Positions 1-8,619 of a stretch of 64,000 nucleotides of DNA are shown piece by piece. The first letter of the stretch is position 1; the number at the start of each line of letters is the position of its first letter. This DNA comes from a virus, in IMG/VR virus record IMGVR_UViG_3300044684_000224, positions 1-64,000 of that record; one strand, given 5' to 3'. A program made the translations under genes and the position numbers. Under the pieces are notes generated by a model. That model saw only the letters and a list, made by a program, of their open reading frames with translations, had not been told where the DNA came from and made no database searches.

Positions 1-245
1 CGCCGGTCGAGGTTGGCCAGGATGCGCACGAGTTGACCGATCCGGCCACCCGTGAGCTTGTGACCGGCGGCGCGCAGCTCATCGGCGAGCGCGGGCCCGA
101 GATGTGGGACCGGAGCAAGTCGGTCGCGCAGAACCTCGCGGAGGACCCGGTGCTGAAGGGCGAGCCCGGCCCCGAACTGACCGACCTGCCGGAACCCCGC
201 GTCGCCACGCCGCCGCCGGCCGACGAGGTGGACTCCGATGGCTGA
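1..245 (+). CDS. 3' end of an unidentified head-tail gene (partial)
   Basis: A reading frame is open from nt 3 and stops at 245, so this is the last 80 codons of a gene entering from the left. The tail is rich in Pro, Glu and Asp (ELTDLPEPRVATPPPADEVD). It overlaps the next ATG at 238. Lying just before a gp10-like gene, it could be a head-tail connector, but nothing in the visible part identifies a family. Confidence 0.6.
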   Translation, partial: PVEVGQDAHELTDPATRELVTGGAQLIGERGPEMWDRSKSVAQNLAEDPVLKGEPGPELTDLPEPRVATPPPADEVDSDG

Positions 246-675
246 AGTCACGTTCTCTGGGCCATTCTTCGACCCCAACGGTGATCAGATCCTCTCCGAC
301 GGTGTGCTCGCGGCGCGGCACGCGGTGGCCGACCGGGGTGTCGGTTTGGTGAGGGAAGCGTTCGACGGGCACATCCGCGTCAACACCGGCCACCACACCT
401 CGACGATCACCACAACGGACGAGTCGAGGACGTACACATCGGACACCGGCCGAAAATCCTACTCGATGGGGGTGGACGTGGCCGAGGACACCACGGTGAT
501 CACCACGTCGAACGCCACCTACGGGCCGTGGCTGTCCGGCACCGGCTCGCGGAACCTGGTGACCCGGTTCAAGGGCTACCCGGCGTTCTCCGAAGCCGCC
601 GACGAGTTGGACGGGCAGGCGCAGCAGATAGCGGATGACGCGTTGGCGCCCTACATCGACAAGCTGAACGGGTGA
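238..675 (+). CDS. HK97 gp10-like tail completion / neck protein
   Basis: A 145-residue protein located between a head-tail connector candidate and the tail tube gene, the usual place of the gp10-like neck protein that joins the head connector to the tail. The central block with YGPWLSGTGSR resembles the 'YAPYVEFGTGSR' signature of that family, and the C-terminal helix (residues about 115-145) also fits. The ATG overlaps the previous stop, which implies translational coupling. Family assignment rests on this motif, length and synteny. Confidence 0.6.
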   Translation: MAEVTFSGPFFDPNGDQILSDGVLAARHAVADRGVGLVREAFDGHIRVNTGHHTSTITTTDESRTYTSDTGRKSYSMGVDVAEDTTVITTSNATYGPWLSGTGSRNLVTRFKGYPAFSEAADELDGQAQQIADDALAPYIDKLNG

Positions 676-679
676 TCGC

Positions 680-1615
680 GTGACCAAGACATCCGGCCTC
701 GGAAGCCACTTCTTCGTCGGCGGCTACGACCTGTCCGGCGACACATCCGCACTGGACCAGATCCGCGGCGGCCCGGCACTGCTGGACGTGACCAGCATCG
801 TGAAATCTGCACATGAACGCATCGGCGGCTTGCGGGACGGGTCGATGCAGTTCACCTCGTTCTTCAACAACGGTGCCGGCGCCGAGCATGTCGCGCTGTC
901 GCCGCTGCCCACCACGGACACCATCGGGTCGTTCATGGCCGGCTCGACGCTGGGCAACCCGGCGGCCTCGATCAACGCCAAGCAGGTGGGGTACGACCCG
1001 ACTCGCGACACCTCGGGCAACCTGACCGAAAAGGTCTCGCTACAGGCCAACGGGTTCGGTTTGGAGTGGGGCGTGGCGCTCACGGCCGGGCCGCGCACGG
1101 ACACCGCCGCGACGAACGGCGCGTCGGTAGACCAGGGCAACGGGTTCGCCACCCCTTCGGTGCCGGCGTCGGGGACACCGGTCACGAACACATCACCACT
1201 ACCCGCCCAGGTGGTGGTGTCCGGTGGCACGGGCACAAACGTCACGATCAACGGTGTCGCGCAGGGCACCTTCGACGGGACCTACACGGTTCCCGCAGCT
1301 GGCACCATCTCGCTCACCTACACCGTGGCGCCGACGTGGACGTGGACGCTGCAAACCTCGTTCGGCGCCCAGGCGTATCTGCACGTCACCGCGTTCACGG
1401 GCACGTCGGTGGATGTGGCGGTGCAGCACTCCGCCGACAACTCGACGTGGGCGAACCTCATCGACTTCGGTGCGCAGTCCGCGATCGGCGCGCAACGAGC
1501 CACGGTGACCGGCACGGTGAACCGCTACCTGCGGGCCATCACCGGCACCGGCACGTTCACGTCGATCACGTTCTTCGTCAACTGCAATCGCAACCCGATC
1601 GCCGTCTCGTTCTAA
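680..1615 (+). CDS. Major tail (tube) protein with Ig-like C-terminal part
   Basis: 311 residues from a GTG start five bases after the previous stop. The N-terminus (TKTSGLGSHFFVGGYDLSGD) is the typical opening of actinophage tail-tube proteins. The second half, from about residue 165, is Thr/Ser/Gly-rich beta sequence resembling an Ig-like or decorative domain. It would polymerise into the tail tube or coat it. It sits ahead of the chaperone and tape measure genes, as expected. The neighbour at 2335 also starts SGLG, so either could be the true tube subunit. Confidence 0.65.
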   Translation: MTKTSGLGSHFFVGGYDLSGDTSALDQIRGGPALLDVTSIVKSAHERIGGLRDGSMQFTSFFNNGAGAEHVALSPLPTTDTIGSFMAGSTLGNPAASINAKQVGYDPTRDTSGNLTEKVSLQANGFGLEWGVALTAGPRTDTAATNGASVDQGNGFATPSVPASGTPVTNTSPLPAQVVVSGGTGTNVTINGVAQGTFDGTYTVPAAGTISLTYTVAPTWTWTLQTSFGAQAYLHVTAFTGTSVDVAVQHSADNSTWANLIDFGAQSAIGAQRATVTGTVNRYLRAITGTGTFTSITFFVNCNRNPIAVSF

Positions 1616-1627
1616 GGAGGTGCACCG

Positions 1628-1822
1628 ATGCCAAAGATCACGTCACTGCCGTTCCTGGAAGCACTGGTCGAGGCGGGAGTCGTGTCCAACACGAACACGA
1701 TCACGCGCGTCGTCATCGACGCGAAGGTCGGCGAGCCACTCCGTGTCCACGTCGAGCACATCGGCGACAAGTCGCTACTAGACACGGTGCCCGAACTGAG
1801 GGAAGCGATGGTGCGCCCATGA
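1628..1822 (+). CDS. Small tail-region protein, unknown function
   Basis: 64 residues behind a strong ribosome site (AAGGAGGTG, 1614-1622). It has a mixed helix/strand pattern with no recognisable domain. The stop overlaps the next ATG (ATGA at 1819), so the two are probably co-translated. Confidence 0.7.
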   Translation: MPKITSLPFLEALVEAGVVSNTNTITRVVIDAKVGEPLRVHVEHIGDKSLLDTVPELREAMVRP

Positions 1823-2292
1823 CCGGCATGGTTCAGGTCCCGTTCGGGGACACGTTCGTATCACGGATCGCTCCGGCTGGACCGGCGCAGCACTACAAGA
1901 CGTACGGCGCGTCGCTGCCGCTCGCGACGCATTGGGTTTCGGCGACGTGCGAGGAGATCGACTGCGAGCCGTTCCTGAAGGGCTGGAGTATCAACGTCGC
2001 TCCGCTGTCCGAGCAGGACCGCGACGTGATCCGCAACGCTGGCTACCGGTACATCGAACTGCCGGTGCAGGAAGGCGAACTGCTGTGGGTGTTCGAGGCC
2101 GGGCAGCCGTGCTTCAAGTCCTCTACGCACCAGCGTGAGATCGGCAAGCCGCCGGTGTTCTACACGCGGGGCGGTGACTGGCGGGGTGACCCGTCCGGTG
2201 AGCGTCCATACGTCCACAAGCGTCCTGAGGACTGGGTGGACGACTTCGCGAACTACCTGGACCGCGTCCAGTCGGAAATCGAAAAAGGCTGA
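1819..2292 (+). CDS. Tail-region protein, unknown function
   Basis: 157 residues starting at an ATG that overlaps the previous stop. The sequence is rich in Trp, Tyr and acidic residues, with a conserved-looking HKRPEDWVDDFANYL C-terminus. Position between two tail proteins suggests a structural or assembly role. I recognise no domain. Confidence 0.7.
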   Translation: MTGMVQVPFGDTFVSRIAPAGPAQHYKTYGASLPLATHWVSATCEEIDCEPFLKGWSINVAPLSEQDRDVIRNAGYRYIELPVQEGELLWVFEAGQPCFKSSTHQREIGKPPVFYTRGGDWRGDPSGERPYVHKRPEDWVDDFANYLDRVQSEIEKG

Positions 2293-2334
2293 CGCTGAAA
2301 GCGTTGTCCTGCAACAACAAGGAGGGCAGTAGTC

Positions 2335-2760
2335 ATTGCGAAAAGCAGCGGCCTTGGAGCTGTAATCAAGGTGGCCGACGCCAGCAGTGTCAGCCAGACC
2401 ATCACGAACGATGTCACCGACTACAACTTCGCCACACCGCGGGCGGTTCAGGACACCACGGGTGTGGACAAGTTCGCGCACGAGCGACTGCTGCTGCTCG
2501 CGGACTTCACGGTGACGTTGAAGGGTGTCGCGAACTACGCGGCGAACATGTCGCATGCGGTGTTCTCCACGATCCCCTCGACCAGTGTGACCCGAGCGGT
2601 GGAGATCGACCCGATCGGCACCACGTCCGGCAATCCGAAGCTGCCGGTGAACTGCCTGCTGACCGACTACCAGGTGACCCGCGCGAACACCGGTGCCCAG
2701 ACCTGGCAGGTGCCGGGGTCGCTGGCGGACGGAAATACGCCCGTCTGGGGTACCAACTAG
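2335..2760 (+). CDS. Tail protein (SGLG family) with an ATT start codon
   Basis: About 141 residues. The only start with a proper ribosome site is ATT at 2335, nine bases after AAGGAGG (2319-2325). It gives the N-terminus MAKSSGLGAVIKVADAS, which fits the usual opening of this actinophage tail family. The next in-frame start, GTG 2371, has no ribosome site and would remove that conserved opening. The middle block (ATPRAVQDTTGVDKFAHERL) is characteristic of a tail tube or tail-associated protein encoded before the tape measure gene. ATT initiation is rare, and a sequence error for ATG cannot be excluded. Confidence 0.7.
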   Translation: MAKSSGLGAVIKVADASSVSQTITNDVTDYNFATPRAVQDTTGVDKFAHERLLLLADFTVTLKGVANYAANMSHAVFSTIPSTSVTRAVEIDPIGTTSGNPKLPVNCLLTDYQVTRANTGAQTWQVPGSLADGNTPVWGTN

Positions 2761-2784
2761 GTCGATCAATTAAACGATAGACTA

Positions 2785-3390
2785 ATGGGCATGGTGACCT
2801 TCACGTGCCCAGAGTGCGGCCAAGAACGAACAGGCAAACGAAAGCGGTGCTACGGGTGTCATCCGGCAGGGCGTCATCGCGGGACTGCATGGTCCGAAGA
2901 GGAACGCGCACAACGGATGGCTTCCTACACGCCACATCCGCAGACCTCGGAGACCCGCGAGAAGATCCGCCAGGCACGGAAGGGGGTGAAGCACGATGAG
3001 AAGCGCGTGGAGCACATCAGAATCGGCATTCAGCGCGCTCGCGCTGAGGGACGGTATCGCCGCGATCCAGGCTCGCACACTCGCGGCAAGCCGAGTCATC
3101 GTGCTGTACCTTCCGGAACTGAGCGGATCGTCAAGGACGGGCGCGTCATCGTCAAGTGCCCGGATGGGAAATGGCGATACCGTAGTCGGCTCATCTGGGC
3201 TGCCGCTTATGGACCGCTGTCGTCGCACAACATCATCCACCACGTCAACGAGAATCCAATGGACGACCGACTGGAGAACCTCCAGCTTGTCTCCCGTGCC
3301 GAGCATGCACGCATCCACAACACGCCGGAACTTGCACGGGCGCGTCAGGCGGCAGGCGTGGCTGCACGCAAGCGGAACGGCACCTACTAG
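2785..3390 (+). CDS. HNH homing endonuclease with NUMOD3-like motif
   Basis: 201 residues. There is an N-terminal zinc ribbon (CPECG...CYGCH, residues about 8-26) and a NUMOD3-like DNA-binding helix (SETREKIRQARKG, about 55-67). The HNH core (NIIHHVNENPMDDRLENLQL, about 150-170) should cleave DNA with a single metal ion. It is free-standing between two tail genes, a common homing site, and is not coupled to its neighbours. It likely spreads itself into phages that lack the insertion and has no role in virion assembly. Confidence 0.85.
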   Translation: MGMVTFTCPECGQERTGKRKRCYGCHPAGRHRGTAWSEEERAQRMASYTPHPQTSETREKIRQARKGVKHDEKRVEHIRIGIQRARAEGRYRRDPGSHTRGKPSHRAVPSGTERIVKDGRVIVKCPDGKWRYRSRLIWAAAYGPLSSHNIIHHVNENPMDDRLENLQLVSRAEHARIHNTPELARARQAAGVAARKRNGTY

Positions 3391-3408
3391 CCGCACCAGA
3401 GAAAGGGG

Positions 3409-3855
3409 GTGACTTCGGTGGGTTTCACTCTGCCACGAACGATCTACCGGCTCGTGTTCACCGACCCGGATTTCGAAGGTCTGGAGATCCGGGTGTACGC
3501 CGGGTCGATGGAGGACCGGTTGCGCGCGGCGTACGAACTCGACTGGGGTCCGGACGACTCGGCGGAGGAGCGCACCCGGAAGCAGAACGACCTGTTCGCG
3601 TTGTTCGTCGAGCACATCGTGGACTGGAACCTCGAGGACAAGGACAAGAACCCGGTCCCGGTGCCGACGACCGTGAAGGAACTGCGGAAGGTGGGTGAGC
3701 CGGCGCAGGTCGGCGCGATCGTGGGTGCGTGGCGGGGCGGAAGGATGGAGGTCCCCGCCCCTTTGGAACAGCCATCTCCCGGTATCGAGCTGTCGGAGAT
3801 CCCGATGACTGTCCTGCCGAGTACGCCCGAGCCCGCCTCATCGTTGGCCTCCTAG
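3409..3855 (+). CDS. Tail assembly chaperone, gpG-like
   Basis: 148 residues, the upstream partner of the frameshifted chaperone pair that precedes the tape measure gene in siphoviruses. These proteins coat the tape measure protein during tail assembly and are absent from the virion. The start is taken as GTG 3409 behind AAAGGGGGTG; GTG 3418 is also possible. A CCCTTTG slippery heptamer at 3759-3765 lets some ribosomes shift by -1 into the next frame. Confidence 0.8.
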   Translation: MTSVGFTLPRTIYRLVFTDPDFEGLEIRVYAGSMEDRLRAAYELDWGPDDSAEERTRKQNDLFALFVEHIVDWNLEDKDKNPVPVPTTVKELRKVGEPAQVGAIVGAWRGGRMEVPAPLEQPSPGIELSEIPMTVLPSTPEPASSLAS

Positions 3856-3968
3856 AACGATTTCGGGGCTACACACTGTCGACGCTGTTGGAGGAGTCCG
3901 AGGACCTGCTCTATTACGTGACTCTCGCGGATTACGGGAAGGGAGGTGAAATAGACAATGACCAATGA
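3729..3968 (+). CDS. Tail assembly chaperone, gpT-like frameshift extension
   Basis: This frame is expressed as the C-terminal part of a gpG-T fusion. About 119 residues of the upstream gene are followed by about 67 residues read from 3765 after the -1 slip (GTAISRYRAVGDPDDCPAEY...). No ribosome site precedes an independent start. The frame ends 11 bases inside the tape measure gene, which is typical of the G/T/tape-measure arrangement. The fusion normally recruits the tail tube subunit to the tape measure. Confidence 0.75.
   Translation: MAGRKDGGPRPFGTAISRYRAVGDPDDCPAEYARARLIVGLLERFRGYTLSTLLEESEDLLYYVTLADYGKGGEIDNDQ
3759..3765 (+). other. -1 programmed frameshift site (CCCTTTG)
   Basis: In the frame of the 3409 gene the codons are gCC-CCT-TTG, a canonical X XXY YYZ heptamer. 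Slipping back one base continues into the ORF that ends at 3968. It lies inside the overlap of the two chaperone frames, exactly where such a site is expected. Confidence 0.8.
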
Positions 3969-6900
3969 GGTCACGATCTCGGTCCAGATGGTCGACGACA
4001 CCGCGGCGACCAGGGCAAAAGTTAAGGCCCAGTACGAGGAGTGGGCGGCTGGGTTCGGTCCGATCGGGATCACCGCGAAGTCGCCGATTGACGAGGCGTG
4101 GCAGGCGCAGGTCGCTGCGGACGTGAGGGCCACGGACCCGGGTGAGGTCACGGTCGGGGTCACGGCGGACACGGCGGCGGTTGCCGGCGAGGTTGCCGAG
4201 GCGCGGGCACGGGTCGAGGCCGAGGTGCAGCCGGTCGTGATCCCGGTCGAGGCGGGGCAGGTCCCGGATCTGGCGGCGCAGTCACCCGGGAACCAGATGG
4301 TCGGCGCCCCGTACGACGCCGCGAAGTCGGCGTACTACGCGGATCTGGCGCAGCAGCAGGAGGCGCAGGTCCGCGCCGCGGCGGAGGCGTATTGGCAGTC
4401 CGAGGGGCCGATCCAGGTTCCCATGCGTGCTGCGGACCCGATCAACGAGGCGTGGATAGCTCAGGTCAAGTCGTCGGTGCGGGGAATCGCGAACGACGCG
4501 CTGGAGATTCCGCTGAACCCTGGCCTGGCGGGGTTCGAGGCCCAACTGGAGGCGGCTCTCGCCCAGTTGTCGGCTACGACGAAGCTGGACATCCCCGCTG
4601 ATGTTGGGGATGCGATGGCGTTCCGCGACCAGGTGCAGATGATGGTCGAGCAGGTCGAGCGGTCGGTCAAGGCCGTGATCGACGTGCAGGTGAACAACAC
4701 CGAGGCCCTGACCGAGTTGCAGCAGAAGACCGCCGCCGCGTCACAAGCCACCCTCGCCGAGGTTGAGGCGCAGCAGAAGCTGAACCAGGCGTACGCGTCC
4801 GGGGATGCCGACAAGGTCGCGAAGGCAACCCAGGATCTGGAGTCCGCGGAGAAGGGCGCGAAGGACGCCACGGAGGCGTTGACCGCTGCTCAGGCTGCTG
4901 CTGCGGAGGGGTCTGCCGGTTTGGCCGCGGCGGAGGATGTGGCCGCGGGGGCGTCGCGTGGTTTGGGTGCGGCGATGGGTCCCGTGTGGATGGCGATCAA
5001 CGTCGCGCAGATGGCGATGTTCGCGTTCGGTAACACGTCGTCGTCCACGGCGCAGCAGACCCAAGACATGTCGCAGCAGTTGAACCAGCTCGGCCAGTCG
5101 GCCGGCACCGCAGCGCAGGGTTTGGTCGGCGGTAACCAGAACCTTCAGGGCATCGCCGGTGATCTGGAGACCCTGGGGACCAACGCGACGCAGTTTCAGG
5201 CAGCGTACTCGGGCAGCCTGGACACCGCGACCCAGTACACGAACCGGTTCGTGAACGAGCAGAAACAGCTTGCCTCCACGCCCGTCAATTTCGACGAAAA
5301 CTCGACAAAGCAGATGGTCGCCGCGCTGGGCGAGGGCGCTGCGTCTGCGTTCATGATTGCGACAAACATCAAGCAACTGACGGATGCCGCGAATGCCAAC
5401 AAGGCTGGTTTCGATGCGCTTCCGGAACCTTTGCGTAAAGCGGTCGCTGAGTACAGGGCGTTGGGGCAGGTGGTTCCGCAGGCCCAGGACGACCTGAACA
5501 GCATGACAGCGGCGGCGGACGCGAGTAAGAACACTCTGGCCGGCCTTGGCTACGTCATGACGGATGGCCAGACGGTCGTGAATAACTATGGCTTGACGGT
5601 TCAGTCGAACGCGAAGGCCCTTTCGGATGCGACGGCGGGCGCCGCCTATCTGGAGAACGCGGTCGACAAGGCCAGTATCGCGGCCGGTCAGGGCGCGCAG
5701 CAGTGGGCGCAGCTACAGGCGGCGGTGGCGTCAGCCGGGCAGCAGGTGGAGAACGCCAGCCATTCGATCGTCACGGCCGAGCAGGGTGTGGAATCGGCGC
5801 GGCACAGCGAGGAGCAGGCCGCGCTGGCGGTGACGGCGGCGCAGCACGGCTACGCGAACGCGTTGTATCAGGAGGGCCAGGCGCAGCAGGCCGTGACGAG
5901 CGCTCGGCAGGCCGCGCAGGCGGCGTTGGTGTCGCTTCAGTTGCAGGCCAACGACGCCGCCACGTCGGCCCTGTCGGCGAACGTGTCCCTGTTCGACGCG
6001 CAGCAGTCCGCCGCCGCCCTGGGCGTGAATCCGGGGAATGCGCAGCAGATCGCGGCCGAGCAGGTGACCGCGGCGAACGAGGCGCAGGTGAAGGCCGCGA
6101 TCGCGTTGATTCAGGCGCAGAACCAGGTCGCCGACAGCCAGAACGCCTCTACGGACGCCCAGAACAACCTGAACACGGCGCGCCAGCAGGGAGTCGACAA
6201 CAACCCCGCTGTCCTGTCGGCTGAGCACAGCCTGGCGCAGGCACAGGACGCCGTCACCACGTCGGCGCAGGGTGTGACCAACGCGCAGTGGGCGCAGCAG
6301 CAGGCCGCGATCGCTGTCGGGAACGCCCAGTGGGGTGTCGTGCAGGCCGAGCAGGGGCTGACCACCGCGGAGCAGAACCTCACGACGGCGCAGGACGCCG
6401 CATCTCGGTCGACGGACCAGAACACGTTGGCCGGCGCCCAGAACCGGCAGATGATCGAGCAGTTGTTCGAGGCATACCGGAACGAGTACGGGAACGAGCA
6501 GATCGCAGCGGCGATGACCCAGGAAGTGGGTCAGAAAATGCACTTCACCGCTGACCAAATCGGCGGTGTCATCGCTTCAGTCAACGGCCTGAACGGGCAG
6601 GTAGCGAACTTTTCGATCGTGGGTACGCCGTCTATGGACCCTACCCAGTTGGTGCATATCGCGCAGGTTTTGGGGATGGGCAACGACTTCTCTGCGATCG
6701 AGTCCGCGCTGCCCGACCAGTCCCGCCGTGTTCACAATGCCGGGGCGCGTGCAGGCGGTGGTCCGGGTGGCGGTCTGACGTGGGTCGGTGAGCAGGGCGC
6801 GGAACTCGTCGATCTACCGCCCGGTACCGAGGTGATCACCAACGCGAACAGCATGATGATGGTCGCCAATGGGGACGTGTTGCCCCCTGGGCACGCGTCG

Positions 6901-8619
6901 GGTGGTCCCGTGGGCGCCGACGTGGTGTTGGCCGCGAACCTGCCTCTGGCCGCCCAGTGGGGCGCGGTGGACGTGATGGGCCAAGTCCTGCACGCCATGG
7001 GTGGGCCGGCGGTGAATCTGCCGCCGCCCGGTCCGATCGACTGGGGCGCGTTCGGCGGGAGGCCCGGCAGCGTGCCGGGTGGGCACGGTGCGGTGTCTGG
7101 TTTGGCTGCTGAAGCGCAGGCGTACGCGGCCAGCCAGTTGGCCCGGTACGGGTGGAGCGGCGACCAGATGCCGCCGTTGATTGACCTGTGGAACCAGGAA
7201 TCCGGGTGGAACCCGTACGCGGTCAACCCGTCGTCGGGCGCGTACGGCATCCCGCAGTGCTACACGTTGGACGCGCTGATCCTGACCCGCCGCGGATGGC
7301 TCCGCCATGACGAGGTTCAGGTTGGCGACGAGACAATCGGCTACAACCAGGCGACCGGGCGAAGTGAATGGACCACGATAGACGCGGTGCTGCATCCAGG
7401 CGTCCACCGCGTCGTTCGGTACGGCAACTCGCGAGTGCACTTCACGACAACACCCAACCACCGGTGGCTGATGCTCAACGAGCACAAGCACACCGAGTCG
7501 TTCGTGCAGATCCAAGACCGGTTGCGGCGACACACGATGCTCCTGTCCAAGGAAGCCTGTGTCGGCGCGGGTTCCCTGGACATCACCGACAACGAGGCCG
7601 CCCTGCTCGGCTGGATCGCGGGTGACGGGTGGCAGGAGAAGGCGCGCGTCAAGCCTCGGCGCACGCCGGACCGCGGCCGAAAGAACTGGCACAGGTCGAT
7701 GACGTACCGGATCGCGCAGACCAAGGAAGCGAACTGGGACTCAATAGAGAAGGCGATCGACGGCAACGGAACCATTTCCCGCACCCGTCAACGTGTGGTG
7801 CACGGTGTGGTTCGGCGTGATCGGGAATGGCGGTTGAGTGCCCCGTATGCTCGGGACCTCACCGAACGCGCCGGGAACCCGAAGGTCGAGTGTCTGTCGC
7901 TTGTGCTTCGGATGTCCGACTCGCAGCGGAAGGCATGGCTGGACGCGGTATTCGCCGCTGAGGGTTCAACCGACCCGCGCGGCCACCGGGAGATCTCGCA
8001 GTGCGAGGGCGACTTCGCCGAGGCGATCCGGCTCGCCATCTACCTAGAGGGATACCGGCCTGCGGTGTATCGCGATCGGCGGTACGTGCGCACGAACCTC
8101 CGGATCGGGTTCGTCAAGCCGACCCTAGTGATCGACAACCCCGGGTTCTTCTACGAGGACATCGGCGAGGCCGAGGTCTGGTGCGTGTCGACCAAACTGG
8201 GCAGTTTTACCGCCAAGCAGAACGGCCACGTCCACCTGACCGGCAACAGCTTGGGACACGGCCACCCGTACGACTTGGGTGACTATGTGCGCCAGGTGGA
8301 TTGGGGTCTGAACTACATCGCCGGCCGGTACGGCTCACCGATGGCTGCTGAGGCGCACGAGCGGGCCCACCACTGGTACGGCGGTGGTGGTCCGGCGTCG
8401 GGTGTCGTGGGTGTCGGTGACCGCGGACCGGAACTGGCCCGCATCCCTGGCGCGGCCAGTGCATCGGCGGCACAGCAGATCTCGGTGGACGTGAACGTCA
8501 ACTTCGTCGGCAACACCGACTCCGCCTACGCCACCGGGTTCATGCGGATGGTCCGCGAAGGACAAATCCAGTTGACCGCCCACGTCAACGGCCAGACCGG
8601 GACAGTGAAGGTGAAGTAA
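3958..8619 (+). CDS. Tape measure protein with lysozyme-like (SLT) domain, interrupted by an intein
   Basis: The 1553-residue precursor is about 1223 residues after intein removal. Long Ala/Gln-rich helical stretches (about residues 240-830) set tail length, and hydrophobic segments lie near residues 335-360. From about residue 1058 a transglycosylase-like domain appears (WNQESGWNPYAVN, then SGAYGIPQ joined after splicing to SLGHGHPYDLGDYV), probably to open host peptidoglycan on injection. The intein (7258-8247) lies inside that domain's GIPQ motif, so the lysozyme region is active only if splicing works. It starts inside the chaperone frame and overlaps the next ATG. Confidence 0.9.
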   Translation: MTNEVTISVQMVDDTAATRAKVKAQYEEWAAGFGPIGITAKSPIDEAWQAQVAADVRATDPGEVTVGVTADTAAVAGEVAEARARVEAEVQPVVIPVEAGQVPDLAAQSPGNQMVGAPYDAAKSAYYADLAQQQEAQVRAAAEAYWQSEGPIQVPMRAADPINEAWIAQVKSSVRGIANDALEIPLNPGLAGFEAQLEAALAQLSATTKLDIPADVGDAMAFRDQVQMMVEQVERSVKAVIDVQVNNTEALTELQQKTAAASQATLAEVEAQQKLNQAYASGDADKVAKATQDLESAEKGAKDATEALTAAQAAAAEGSAGLAAAEDVAAGASRGLGAAMGPVWMAINVAQMAMFAFGNTSSSTAQQTQDMSQQLNQLGQSAGTAAQGLVGGNQNLQGIAGDLETLGTNATQFQAAYSGSLDTATQYTNRFVNEQKQLASTPVNFDENSTKQMVAALGEGAASAFMIATNIKQLTDAANANKAGFDALPEPLRKAVAEYRALGQVVPQAQDDLNSMTAAADASKNTLAGLGYVMTDGQTVVNNYGLTVQSNAKALSDATAGAAYLENAVDKASIAAGQGAQQWAQLQAAVASAGQQVENASHSIVTAEQGVESARHSEEQAALAVTAAQHGYANALYQEGQAQQAVTSARQAAQAALVSLQLQANDAATSALSANVSLFDAQQSAAALGVNPGNAQQIAAEQVTAANEAQVKAAIALIQAQNQVADSQNASTDAQNNLNTARQQGVDNNPAVLSAEHSLAQAQDAVTTSAQGVTNAQWAQQQAAIAVGNAQWGVVQAEQGLTTAEQNLTTAQDAASRSTDQNTLAGAQNRQMIEQLFEAYRNEYGNEQIAAAMTQEVGQKMHFTADQIGGVIASVNGLNGQVANFSIVGTPSMDPTQLVHIAQVLGMGNDFSAIESALPDQSRRVHNAGARAGGGPGGGLTWVGEQGAELVDLPPGTEVITNANSMMMVANGDVLPPGHASGGPVGADVVLAANLPLAAQWGAVDVMGQVLHAMGGPAVNLPPPGPIDWGAFGGRPGSVPGGHGAVSGLAAEAQAYAASQLARYGWSGDQMPPLIDLWNQESGWNPYAVNPSSGAYGIPQCYTLDALILTRRGWLRHDEVQVGDETIGYNQATGRSEWTTIDAVLHPGVHRVVRYGNSRVHFTTTPNHRWLMLNEHKHTESFVQIQDRLRRHTMLLSKEACVGAGSLDITDNEAALLGWIAGDGWQEKARVKPRRTPDRGRKNWHRSMTYRIAQTKEANWDSIEKAIDGNGTISRTRQRVVHGVVRRDREWRLSAPYARDLTERAGNPKVECLSLVLRMSDSQRKAWLDAVFAAEGSTDPRGHREISQCEGDFAEAIRLAIYLEGYRPAVYRDRRYVRTNLRIGFVKPTLVIDNPGFFYEDIGEAEVWCVSTKLGSFTAKQNGHVHLTGNSLGHGHPYDLGDYVRQVDWGLNYIAGRYGSPMAAEAHERAHHWYGGGGPASGVVGVGDRGPELARIPGAASASAAQQISVDVNVNFVGNTDSAYATGFMRMVREGQIQLTAHVNGQTGTVKVK
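7258..8247 (+). mobile_element. Intein with LAGLIDADG homing endonuclease
   Basis: 330 in-frame residues starting with Cys (CYTLDALILTRRGW) and ending in HVHLTGN before a +1 Ser. Splicing landmarks are an N-terminal block A, a block B TTTPNHRW, and a C-terminal block EVWCVSTKLGSF...NGHVHLTGN. The penultimate residue is Gly rather than the usual His. Two dodecapeptide motifs (LLGWIAGDGW and WLDAVFAAEGS) mark a LAGLIDADG nuclease. Removing it rejoins GAYGIPQ with SLGHGHP, which restores a normal lysozyme-like sequence. Confidence 0.9.

Noticed and set aside
1066-1818. Long upstream extension of the 1819 gene
   Set aside because: It overlaps the whole tail-tube gene in another frame and has Arg/His-rich noise composition; ATG 1819 overlaps the previous stop as usual.
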